From the NCBI RefSeq assembly GCF_024868665.1, contig NC_079890.1, positions 7,039,121 to 7,103,120 on the forward strand: a stretch of DNA of 64,000 nucleotides. Reading direction: 5' to 3'. Shown here piece after piece: positions 22,101 to 34,100 of this stretch; position 1 is the first letter of the stretch, and each line of letters opens with the position of its first letter. The position numbers and the translations under genes are program-made. The notes under the pieces were generated by a model, which was not told the DNA's origin, searched no databases, and worked only from the letters and a program-made list of their open reading frames with translations. Origin of the DNA: Triplophysa rosa (lineage: Eukaryota; Chordata; Actinopteri; Cypriniformes; Nemacheilidae).

Positions 22101-25100
22101 TATGTGTGGTAACCCTATCTACATACAGTTAGGGTGATATTAAATGACTAGATTGCCTTCTCTATGCAACTTCGTTTTGTTTGGTCACACCACAAGGTGT
22201 CCCTGTGGCCTCAAAGCTTCAGCACCGCCGCTCTGAGATCGATTGCTAATGTCTGAGGAGAAACACGCCCCCACTCATTAGCATACAGACAAAGAAATAC
22301 ATAAATAAATAAATGTAAAAATAAATAAATGTAGGAATAAATACATATATACATGAATAAATGTGGAAATAAATAAAAGTGGAAATAAACAAATGTATAA
22401 ATAAATAAATGAAAAAATAAATAAGCGTGAAAAAATATATAATTACCCATAAATAAGGAAATAAAAGTATAAATACTCATTTATTTTTGCTTTTTTACAT
22501 TTCTTCATGGATTTTTTTTGTATTTATTTATTTTTAATTAAGTCAATTCTGGAATTCCATAGTAAAGCTCTACTGGTGAACAGACCCCATTACCTTTTTG
22601 TCACTTTTTCTTCAAAGCCTGCTTTTGACACATCTGTCTAAATTAATAATCTTCATTTATTTATTAACTTCCACTGAATTTTACGAATGACCTGTATTTC
22701 TAGTTTTTTTTGTCAAAACGTCATACACCATTGGCTCTCCTCCAATTTGAGGATTATAATAACCATTTAAATTAGCCTTTCAGTTTCAATGTCTTAAAGT
22801 ATGCTTTAGTTCAGTTCAGTTTATTAGCTTTAAAAGCTAATATGCAATGCTGTTTGTAATGTTCTGTGTTAATGCCAAGCAAAGCCACGCCCATACGTTG
22901 CGTGCGGGTATACGTAAGGACGTATTACGTGGAGCGCATGGCGGAATAAAGATTACTGTGTGTTCGTACATCTGTGTTTAATGGTTACTTTCAACGCAAA
23001 GGGATAAAACAACAACCATTACAATGGCGACGAGGATTTAAAAGCGCTCTGAGTGTATTTTCAAGCCATCTCCAGCGACTTGCTTGCTACCGAGTGAGTA
23101 CATTTAAGTAATCTGCAAGAAGCCATGCAGTCCATGCTAAACAACACAGCCATTCAGCCGTTTGACTGAGAAACAGACCCCAGTTCGCTAGAAACTCGGT
23201 GGAACAAGTGGATGCAGCGGTTTGACAACTTTCTTGTCGCCCAGAAAATAAGCGCTGTTGTTACACCTCGCTGGCGAACGAGTACATGACATATACGACA
23301 CGTTTCCAGATGATGATGATGGCTATGCAGAAATGAAAGCTAAACTAAACGGCAACTTCTCTCAAAAAGAACATGCAGTATCTAGTGTATCAATTCAGAA
23401 AAGCTGTGCAACAACAATGTGAAAATCTAGACATGTATCAAACCAGACTCAGGATGCTTGCAAAAGACTGTGAGTTTGCCGATGTTGATCGAGAAATAAA
23501 GGCACAGTTGATACAAAGCTGCACTTCATCCAGGCTACGCCGAAAATCACTCAGAGAACCAGATCTGTCTTTAGAGGCTGTCCTAGATCATGGCAGAACT
23601 CTAGAACTTTCTGAACAGCAAGCTACAGGCATTGAACAAAACTCAGCAGCTAGCATTAACTCGTTACAACGTGATCAAAAGCAACAGAGTGAATCTAAAA
23701 CCACCTACAGGCGAACATCCAACACCCAATGTAGAAACTGTGGAGGGAAATACCCACATCAAGGCGTCTGTCCCTCAAAAGGAAAAGAATGCAGGGCATG
23801 CGGAAAGTTAAATCACTTTGCGAAGATGTGTCGTTCAAGCTCCAAGAAACCTCCTGAACACGACACAAGAAATAACTTCAAACAACAGAATGATTTTGCG
23901 CGCAGACAACGCAACAGCACAACGAGACTCAAACAAGTCGCGGCAACAAGCACTAGCCACATACGTGAGGACTTATCAAGCAGTGATGATGTATACGTAT
24001 TTGTCTTGAATACCACAGTTTGTCAGCAACAACCTCAGACACATGTGAATGTAAACAGAACAAAGATCAGAGTTTTGATAGACTCAGGAGCTGCAGTAAA
24101 CATCATCAGCAGAACAGTGTTCAACACACTCACACCTCAGCCTCAGCTTGAACCAACAGCAACCAGAACTTTGCATATGGCTCTGATGCAGCTCTGCCCA
24201 TTAGTGGTGTGTTCCTGATGGTAGAGCAGAGAATGGAAAGCGGCGACCTGACAAGAGCTGAGATGATAGAGCTGGATAAAGAAGGACGCGGTCTCTTGAC
24301 ATGTCTTCACCACAAAACTTCAAATGCTATTAGATTATTAATGATAATCTTAAAACTATAATTTACCTTATTAGTAAGGTAAAAGTTTATTTATTTTTAT
24401 TTAGCCTTGTTGTGCAAGCTCTGTCGAGCTTGTGCAGAGGCAGCAGCTTTTGGTTGGGCCTGGGTTCTCCTGAGGTTTTTTTTCTCGATTAGAGTTTTGG
24501 GTTCCTCGCCACCGTTTGCATACTGTTTTTTGCACTATTTGCCTGGCCGGGGGGGCTGCTTTAGAATTAGAATTTTAAAGTTTTACTTAATTGATATTGC
24601 ATATAGGAATTTATAGTCTGTTATATTTGACTTGTGCTTCTCTCTCCTTTATCTTAAATGTGCGGTCTCACTGTGCGTGCGTGTTTGTGTGTGTGCGTAC
24701 TGGTCTGTGTACGTGTGTGTGTGCAAGCACGTCTGTGTGTGTGTGTGTGTGTCTATGTCTATGTGTGTTAGTACGTGTGCATATTGTGTGTGTGGAGTGT
24801 TTTGTATGTGGGTATGTCTGACTTCTGTTTTCACATTTTTCTTGTTTTTACAGGTACAACTTTAATTGTTTTGCTTATAGTCAATATGTATCATGTACAG
24901 CTGCTTTGTAACAATGAAAATTGTAAAAAGAGTTGAGTTCCAGTGCAATGTTCGGTAACACTTTACAATAAGGTGCTATTAGTTAACATTAGTAAATGCA
25001 TTAGCTAACATTAGCTAACAATGAACAATTTCGTTTTTCAGCATTTATTAATCCTTGTTAATGTTAGTTCATGTCAATACAGCTATTCATGTTAGTTCAT

Positions 25101-28100
25101 GGTGCATTAACTAATGTTAACAGTGACAACGTTTGATTTTAATAATGTATTTATAAATGCTGAAATTAACATGTAGTAATATTAATAAATGCTGTAGAAG
25201 TATTGTTCGTTGTTAGTTCATGTTAGCTAATGCATTAAATAATTGTTAACAAATAGCACCTTATTGTAAAGTGTTACCCAATGTTCAAGCGTCACATAAA
25301 AGCACAAAAGCCAATTTTTACGTTATCGAGAATGACAGACAAACCCTTCTGAGTTACGGAACAGCACAGGAACTTGGACTGATTGACATCATTGGTACTG
25401 TTGCTCCGCAACAAGGTAAAAGCACAGTAGCAGATGAACTTATCGACGCTAATCCAGAACTTTTCGAAGAAATCGGAAAACTCAAAAACTTCCAAGTAAA
25501 GCTCCACATTGATCCCGATGTCCAGCCGACATGTCAGCCACATAGATGGATGCCGTTTCACATTCGACGGAAAGTGGAAGCTGAGTTACAAAAGCTAGAA
25601 GATGATGACATCATAGAAACAGTAACAGGTCCAACTCCATGGGTTTCTCCAATGGGACTCCACCCAAGCCAAAAGACCCCAACAAGGTCAGGACATGTTG
25701 ACATGCGTCAGGCCAACTTATACAGCCCACTATTGATGATGTAATTCAAGATTTGAATGGTGCCAAAGTCTTTTCGAAACTTGATCTCAGAGCAGGTTAT
25801 CATCAACTAGAACTGCACCCCGACAGCCGGTACATCACTACATTCACGACACACCTGGGATTACAGAGATATAAATGCCTACATTTCGGCATATCTTCTG
25901 CTGCGGAAGTTTTTCAGAACACTGTAGCTCAAACCTTACAAGGCATCAGAGGCGTAAGAAACCTTAGCGATGACATCATTGTGTACGGCGTACCACAAGA
26001 AGCTCACGACGAAGCTAAAAGTGAATTGAGTTCTTTGGCTTTATCTTCTCTGCCGCTGGCATCTCTGCGGATCCTAAAAAAATCTCAGCGATACAACAAG
26101 CGAGTGAGCCTAAAGACCCCGCAGAAATTTGAAGCCTCCTCGGCATGGCAAAATATTGCTCACAGTCTATAAAAAACTTTTCAACCATAACCGCACCTCT
26201 AAGTGAACTAACAAAGAAAGGTACGCAATGGCAGTGGACAGAAACGCACCAAAAAGCCCTTCAAGATCTCAGATATACTTTGGCCAACGCCACCACCATT
26301 TCATACTTCGACCCTTCGAAAGGCACAGAGCTCGTGGTAGATGCTAGTACAGTAGGCCTTGGGGCCATCCTATCACAAACGCCGGACGGACAAAGACACA
26401 TCATAGCGTATGCCAGTCGTGCACTGAAAAACGCTATTCACAGACTTAATGAGAAGCTCTAGCTATCGTGTGGGGTTGTGAACATTTTCACCTGTACCTT
26501 CATGGTACTCCTTTCATTTTAGTAACCGACCACAAGCCGTTGGAACTGATTTGAAATAACCCCAGATCGAAAGATGGGGTTTGAGACTTCAACCGTAGCA
26601 CTTCTCAATCCAGTATAGGAAAGGAACTGACAATCCAGCTGATTTCATGTCCAGACATCCTGTTCCTCTCGAGACTGAGCATAACAGTAGAGCATCTAAA
26701 GTGGCCAAGGAATACATCAACTTCATGGCATTGCAATCGACACAAGAGCTATGACTCTAGACAAGATCAAAACAGAGACAAAAAAATGCTATCCTACAGC
26801 AGGTATGTTTGCATGTACAAAACAACTCATGGCACATTGCTGCAACCTGTACACCACATGCAGACACCATGAAGCACTACAAGAATGTCTGCTCTGAGCT
26901 AACTGTCTCACCTACTGATGATCTTATTCTCAGAGGTTCCAGAATAGGGCTTCCTGTTCTGGAACATTCCTAAGGCTCTAGAACTAAGAGTGTTGCAGCT
27001 TGCTGAAAGCCACCAAGGTATCGCCAAGACAAAAAGCCTGATACGAGAGAAAGTATGGTTCCCCAATATGGATCACAAAGTCGAAGTCATGATCAATAAC
27101 TGCATCGCTTGTCAGGCAACCACGCCACTTACTCGTGTAGAACCACTCAAAATGTCCCCTTTACCAGAAGCTCCATGGCAAAATGTGAGTGCAGATTTCT
27201 ATGGACCACTACCATCTGGTGAATACCTGCTAGTCATTGTGGATGACTACACGTGATACCCCGTTGTTAAAATCCTTCACTCCATTTCAGCGACAACTGT
27301 GATACCAACCATTGATGTTTTCTCGATGTTCAGAATTCCTGACACTTTAAAAACATATATGACAATTGGCATATCAGATAATTCATGACATAGTTAAAAA
27401 GTTTGTCAATATTTTGAATAAAAAAATGAAAAATACGTGAAAGCAATAAGCTACATCAGTCATACAGCTGTTGTGGCTCTGCAGTGTGTCACATGATAAG
27501 CATTGCAACATCGCCATGAAAATATTAAAGTAATACGTTCTAACAGTCACCTGAATGAAAAATTCATTCCTGGGGGTTATTCTGAAAAGTTTAAACTTCC
27601 CTGTGAAAGGTTTAATCGTAACAGCAGCTGTTTCGCATGTTTAAGTTGAATGCAGAAGTTCAGTTGGAGTTCAAGGGTAAAATTACCCTAAATAAATATG
27701 AGTTTACTTAACATCTTTACTCTGGGAAAAATATGCTCCACATCATCTGGCACAGTATTTTGTTCTGGTGCACCTGAGGCTGGTTTTCCTTACTTGCCAA
27801 TAGTTCCCCTTCAGTCGGTCTCTCGACGTTGTGTTGAGAGACAGACTGAGGTTTGATCTTGAGAACCTATCATCTCCGAGAGGAATTTTAAAACGGCAAT
27901 GGGCTTGGCGAATGGCACACGCAACGCCAGTCCTTGCCCCGTGCATACGGGTATAAAAGGGAAATGGCGGCAGCCATTCACTCATCTTTTGTTCTTTGGA
28001 ACCTGCGTGACATATATGTCAAGCGCTTTGATCTCTTCGAGATCTAGACTCTTCCAGACTGCTGGATTTACGACGTAGAGCAACAGATTTCTCCCTCTCG

Positions 28101-31100
28101 ATAGCGAACTTCCCCTGGGCGTCTCGGCAGCGAGCTACAGACCTAAAAGAGCAAATTTCTCACAGTTGCGAGCATGTCTCGCAGCTGTGTCCTTGGGTGT
28201 GACAGACCCATCCCTGAGTCAGAAGTGCATGAGGAGCTCACTAAGTCCTGGAATGCGCCATATGAGCTCCCGGCTAGCAGTCTCATGTGCTGTTACTTCC
28301 CTGGATGGTGGGGCGGCCAAAGGCTATGTCGACATCCCCCCGCAGACAGCTGACACCTGGAGGGGTTTGACCTAGAATGCCTTCCAAAGCTGGTAAGCTT
28401 TCTTCGACACTCGTGTTGAAGGCTTACAATGCTGCGGGACAGATCGCTTCCGGCCCTCCACGCTATAGCGGTCCTTCACCTGGATGATGGGAAGGCCGAC
28501 CCAACTCACATGAGCGAGTTACGCACGGCCACTGACCTCGCACTCCGGGCGACGTAGGCCACTGCACGTACCTTGAGTCGGTCGATGTCCACACTTGTGG
28601 TCCAAGAGAGGCATCTGTGGCTCAATCTTGCACAGATGGGCGACACCCAGAAGGCCGCCTTCTGGATGCGCCCATCTCGCAAGCTGGGCTGTTCGGTGAC
28701 ACCGTGGAGGATGTGTCATCATCAAGAGGGTGGGGGACCTCCAGGCATTCTCCGTGTCCCATGGGTGCCTAGAATTCGGGCCCAGTAGTACTCACGTTAT
28801 CTTGAGACCCCGGCCAGGTTACGTCCCTTTCGGGACCAGGTGGTGAACCTGCAGGCGCTCCCCTCTGGGGAGGAAGACCCAACCTCCAACACGCTGTGTC
28901 CAGTACGCGCACTGCGCTTTACTTGGACCGCACGCAGAGCCTTAGAAGCTCTGAGCAGCTCTTTGTCTGTTTTGGGGGACAGCACAAGGAGAGCGCTGTC
29001 TCCAAACAGAGATTGGCGCACTGGATCGTGGATGCCATTGCTTTGGCATACCAGTCCCAAGATCGCCCATGCCCGCTTGCAGTGTGAGCCCACTCCACCT
29101 GTGTATGGCCTCCTCGTGGGCACTGGCTCAGGGCGCCTCTCTGGCAGACATATGTAGTGCTGCGGGTTGGGCTATGCCCAGTACCTTCGCAAGGTTTTAC
29201 AACCTCTGCGTGGAACCAGTGTCAGCCCGTGAATTACCCGCTGCCGGCGTGTAAGGTCAGCAACTGGGTTGGGCCTACGCCTGCGAAAGCGCGTTCTCCC
29301 CTCTCCAGAAGAGTCTAGCATGCTATTTTAGCCTCCCTACTCCCCCCCCCCTTAGGGTGAAGTACAGGCATTCCATCCATCATTAAGCATTGGCAATTAT
29401 GGTAACAGACCGGGTGGAGCGGTCTGTTGTAACCAAATCCAGTACTGGTAGAGTCACCCCTGCTCAGGTTCCTCAGCCCAAAAGACGAGTGAATGGCCAC
29501 CGCCATTTCCCTTTTATACCCGTATGCATGGGGCGGGGACTGGCGTGCGTGTGCCATTTGCCAAGCCCATTGGCGTTTTAAAATTCCTCTCGGAGATGAT
29601 AGGTTCTCAACATCAAACCCCAGTCTGTCTCTCAACACAACGTCTCGTTCCCTCCATCAGGGAACAGAGGTTACAGTCGTAACTGAGACGATTTCAGCTA
29701 CAGATTTAGCTGCAGCTGCACTTAATTTGACTGACAATAAAGATGTTGTTAAAATCACACAGCCGTGAAACAGAGAAGGAAATTGAATGTTTCTAGTGCC
29801 AGGAGAGTCAAAGGGGGATAGAATTTAACCCTTGTTTTAAACAAAGTGAGAGAATCAGAGAGGACAGAGTACATTTTGTGTTGAAATAGAGCATCTGGAC
29901 TATTGATTGTTGTCTGGAGGAATTCAAACATTTGCTCCCTTATTGACATGCTAAAAGAGCTGCATTAGCCATTTTGTGAATAGTATTGATGGAGAGTTAG
30001 ATTATTGCCATTTAATTTTTTTATGTACATGCCATTGATCTTAGGTGAAAGCAAGTTACGCTTGCCTTTTTTTGTCGTAACCACAATAATCTGTCCTCAA
30101 TGTGTCATCTCTGTCAAAATTAGTCAGCTTGCAGGTTCTAATTAAAGCAATTAATGTTTTTGATCAATTTATTTATTTTATTGTGTAGACAAAGCTAAGC
30201 ATAAATCATACTCTTGTGGTCTTGTTACATGCAGGCATAATGGTTCGCTAGCTAGCGGGGACAAGGGCCGCAGGAGGAGTCGACTGGCCCTTTACAAAAG
30301 ACTCAAAGCCAATGGTGTCAAACCCGATGTTATCCACAATGTCTCCACTCCTCTGGTGTCAAAGGTGACAGCTTTTACTTTACAGAGGTGCTACAGTGAA
30401 AGTTAGCATAGTTTTAGGTTGTGAGTTTGCAGTAAGAATTAATACGATGAGAGAGAATAGCTGGATGCTGTGAAATACTACAAAGACAATAAACTTTTTC
30501 AGAATGTCTTCTATTGTGTTCTGCGGAAGGAAGAAAGTCATACAGGTTTGAAATGACAAGAGGGTGAGTAAATAATTGCAGAATTTTCATTTTTGTGTGA
30601 ACTATCACTTTAAATAGCCAGTCGCCTTGTGTCAGTCCCTGATTACCCTGTTGTGGTTTATTCTGCAATGGCTGGCTGTAAAGTATCCCTTACTTCAGAA
30701 GACATAATACTTGTCTCAAACTGCTTTATCCTGGCTTCCAAAAAATGTCCATTTAAAATCTGTTTTAACATAACTGTCCTTATGACCCACCATGTTGTGA
30801 GAGTTATTGCATAACACAGCAATCTGCTTCAGCTTTGCAGAAATATTACATAACATTAGGGACTTTAGTATTTGTTAAATGAATGAAATCTTAAATGAAT
30901 GAAAAGGTGCAACAAGGCCTATTAATTAATGATGTGTGTATGTTTGCAGGCCCTAAGCAACAAAAGCCAGCACAGCATTTCATTCACGTTGTCCAGAAGT
31001 CACTCTGTTATTGTGGAATATACACATGATCCCAACACAGACATGTTTCAGGTAAAAAAGAAAAATCTATCATATATCACCATTTCTTTCATTACAGTTT

Positions 31101-34100
31101 ACGTTTGCTTTTGTGGATGTGTAATACATTCCTGTATTTCTGTGTCTTTTAAGATTGGCCGTTCCACGGAGAGCATGATAGACTTTGTGGTGACAGACAC
31201 AACAAGTAGTGGTGGTGGAGGGCAGGGAGGAGCCAACGGAGAGGGAGGACAGTCAGCACAAAGCACTATCTCCCGCTACGCTTGCCGCATCATGTGTGAG
31301 CGTAGCGCTCCATACACTGCGAGGATATATGCTGCAGGCTTTGATTCTTCCAAAAACATCTTTCTTGGGGTAAGTCATAACTGCATTTTTTAATGCAAGA
31401 TCATTGTCAACACATAGAAAGAGACAATGGCACAGTTGGGCTACTTACATCAGAACTGAGCAGTGACACAGAGGAAGCTGGCACATCATTTTCATACTGA
31501 TTTGTTTGTTTTGCGTTATATTCATTTAACCATCAAGTTTCCAGAATTAAAGTAGAATGCTGGGGAAAATGTAAATATTTAAGAGGTGTTGGGTCTTGGA
31601 CGTGTTTTGGGATCAGTTTTTATGGGAGTAGCCCCAGAAATGACAACCCTGTCTCATCAATTTGCATATAAATAACACGAGTTTACAATTTCCGATTGCA
31701 TGTAATGCATATGCCAAAGTCCAATTTTGCTTGCGTATAATACAGCAATCTTTTCCATTAACTTCACTGGAGAGCACACGCATCCAATGACATGTTGAAA
31801 CTATACTGTATATTGTGGTGTAATTTTGCCATCATGACGTGAAAGGCATGATTGTTGTTTTAATCGGACATCGTATTTTGTAAAAAAAAATACTACGTAT
31901 TTTCGTAGTTTATTATTTCGTTCACACAATTTATACACGTTTGAGCACGTAAACCGACCCCACTCTACCCCTAAACCTAACAGTTTGTTTATTATACAAT
32001 ATAAAACACAACAGGCAGATACGGTTAGACGCTATTTATTCCAAAAGTGCAATTATTCGGAGCTCTCGAGGCCGAAGAACAAGGCGATACCCTTCTCCAT
32101 CCGCCGTAAAAACTCAGACCCGATTGTGCACAAATTCAAAATTGCTGCCGGAATGGGGACTGAAACGTGCATTCCCGGAGTGTGATCATCATCAGCGATT
32201 TAGACCTACTGTGCTCACTCAACGATATCATACGGCTATAGAAGACTCGGAATGCAATGCAACCGTTTGCTTATTGCAAAATATATCGTTTTTATATTGT
32301 TGGGAAGCGGGTGGGTTTAGGGTAGGAGTGGGGTTAAGTGCTTTAAAATATTTATTAAAGTACGAATAACCCGTATTTATAAAATCATTAAGTTTAGAAC
32401 TGCAAAGAACTGAACGCGTCTTATGACGCCAGACAAACGACTGAAAGCAACTAAAGGATTGGCATATCATATGCACGCAAAATTGACCGTTGCTCTATGT
32501 ATTACACGCAATCGGAAAGCGTAAAGTTGTGTTATTTATACGCAGATCGAGGAGATCAGGTTGGAAATTATTATGTACTGTAGGATTGAGAAATTTCATC
32601 AAATATGAGTAAGTAAAACTTTAGTATCCTAAATTAAAGGCTGGAACACAATTTTTTTTAAATCTGAACAGAAACGTCTTTTAAACTTAAAAAAAAAAAA
32701 ACGGGCATCACACACTACACGACTGAGGATCACACACTACTCAATTTTTTTAATCGTTCTGAACAACAAACTCTAGTGATGCACTGAATGTTTGGCAACC
32801 CAAAATATCAAAAGACAACGTATGATCAAAGACAACGGCAAGGTTTCTAACACGGTCACGTACATTAGATGACAAGGGGCCAAGCTGCTTGACAATACCA
32901 GAAGACACAGCTGTCTATAAATATAAAAAAAGTTCTTCATTTAGGAGAAAGCGGGGTTCACATCACAACTATAAAGATAAAGAGAATGAACGATATCGTT
33001 GAGATCACTTTTTTTCTAGCTGATGAACGAAAAAACTGGTGGATAATGTTGGAATAGGGATGCACCGAATGTTTGGCAACCGAATAAGTGAAATGGCCGA
33101 ATAAATTTTACCGAAGCAGAGCACACAGAGCAGCCTTCACTTGGTGAAAACCTGCTGGCACGGCTCTGACCACTGGACCGGATCTGGTGCCTCCTTTTTA
33201 GTGAGGCCAGTCAGCGGGCTGGTGAGGTCCGAATAATTAGGTACAAACCTCCTATAATATCCCGCCATCCCCAGGTCTTGGGTCTCAGAGAAGTCGAAAC
33301 TGCTGCCGTTTTATCAATTTGGGGACGCACCTGCCCGTGACCCAAGTGGAAGCCCAGATCCCTGACCTCCACCCGCCCAATTGCACAATTCTTCGGGTTA
33401 GCCATTACCCCGGCTCCTCTCAGCGAACTCAGGACCGCCTTCAGATGCTGCATATGCCGCTGCCAGTCATTACTATAGATGATGATGTCATCCAAGTAAG
33501 CAGCGGCATGTGCCGTCCATGAGATGCTGAAAGGCGACCGGAGATCAGAATAAGCCGAAAGAAAGGGTGACAAATTGGTGCAATCCGAACCACATGGTGA
33601 AAGCTGTCTTTTCTTTAGATAGATGAGATAAGGGGATCTGCCAATATCTCTTCATTAAATCCAGTGTCGAATAAAAGCGAGCCGAACCGAGTCGATCAAG
33701 CAATTCTTCAATCCGCGGCATTGGGTATGCATCGAACTTCAACACAGCATTATCCTTGCGATACTCCACGCAGAACCGTACAGAGCCGTCCGTTTTAGGT
33801 ACTAAAATGATCAGGCTCGCCCAATCACTGCTGGTTTGTCTCCAGCGTAGTGCCGAGTTCTCAGCCGCTCTCTCTCTCCCTTGTTCGTCTCCTCCAGGTG
33901 GCTTTTACCGGCTCCTCACCAATCACTGGAACGAGACACAAGTGTTCATAATGTGCACTTGACCTACTTGTCCGTTTCCCGCCTCTGTCTCCTGCTGCAG
34001 ACCTCACGAACCAAGGCCCCCTCGCCACAAGGCCTAATATAGGCTATTCAAGAAGGGAGGGGGACTCTAATTTTTGCTTTAATTTAGCCTACTTGTTTTG

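Larger units (their letters stand above)
17147..22561. mobile_element. 5.4-kb DNA element with ~1.85-kb inverted terminal repeats, 6-bp TSD
   Basis: The ends are perfect inverted copies for at least the first 60 bp (TATGGAATTCCAGAATTGAC...). They are flanked by the direct repeat gtaaag (17141-17146 and 22562-22567). The left arm is about 17147-18992. The right arm is about 20508-22561 and is longer only because a hAT MITE is inserted in it. Arm identity is very high: the chance 105-codon frames read from both arms differ at three positions. The spacer (about 1.5 kb) contains a relic resembling the N-terminal part of an integrase-like DDE transposase. Six-base duplications fit IS3EU, Polinton or Dada-type elements. 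IS3EU is favoured because of the relic; this is inference. Confidence 0.7.
22855..27354 (+). mobile_element. Gypsy-1: Ty3/Gypsy retrotransposon, 3'-truncated and split
   Basis: The order is 5' LTR, primer-binding site, gag with zinc knuckles, protease, reverse transcriptase, RNase H, and part of the integrase. The element is cut off in the integrase catalytic domain at about 27354 by an unrelated repeat, so no 3' LTR is present. A 726-bp L2 fragment (24215-24940) and a 325-bp hAT MITE (24954-25278) interrupt the protease region. Short LTRs and a tggcgacgagg primer site suggest the Mag-like branch; this is inference. Confidence 0.8.
27802..29690 (+). mobile_element. DIRS-type retrotransposon copy C (both termini, RT deleted)
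   Basis: The left inverted terminal repeat (cagtcggtctctcgacgttg) and its leader pair with the inverted copy at 29480-29690 (cttttatacccgtatgcatg ... cgtctcgttccctccatcag). Inside are gag fragments, then, after a deletion of all RT/RNase H sequence, the tyrosine-recombinase C-terminal half. The internal complementary region seen in other copies is also missing. It lies in peli3 intron 1, sense orientation, 545 bp before coding exon 2. Confidence 0.8.

Noticed and set aside
17147..22561. Polinton/Maverick with 6-bp duplication
   Set aside because: No polymerase B, ATPase or capsid sequences, the tip does not start AG, and the spacer holds an IS3EU-like relic instead. Not fully excluded.
24591..24865. 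Cys/Val-rich open frames on both strands
   Set aside because: Products of a (GT)n microsatellite in a LINE tail.
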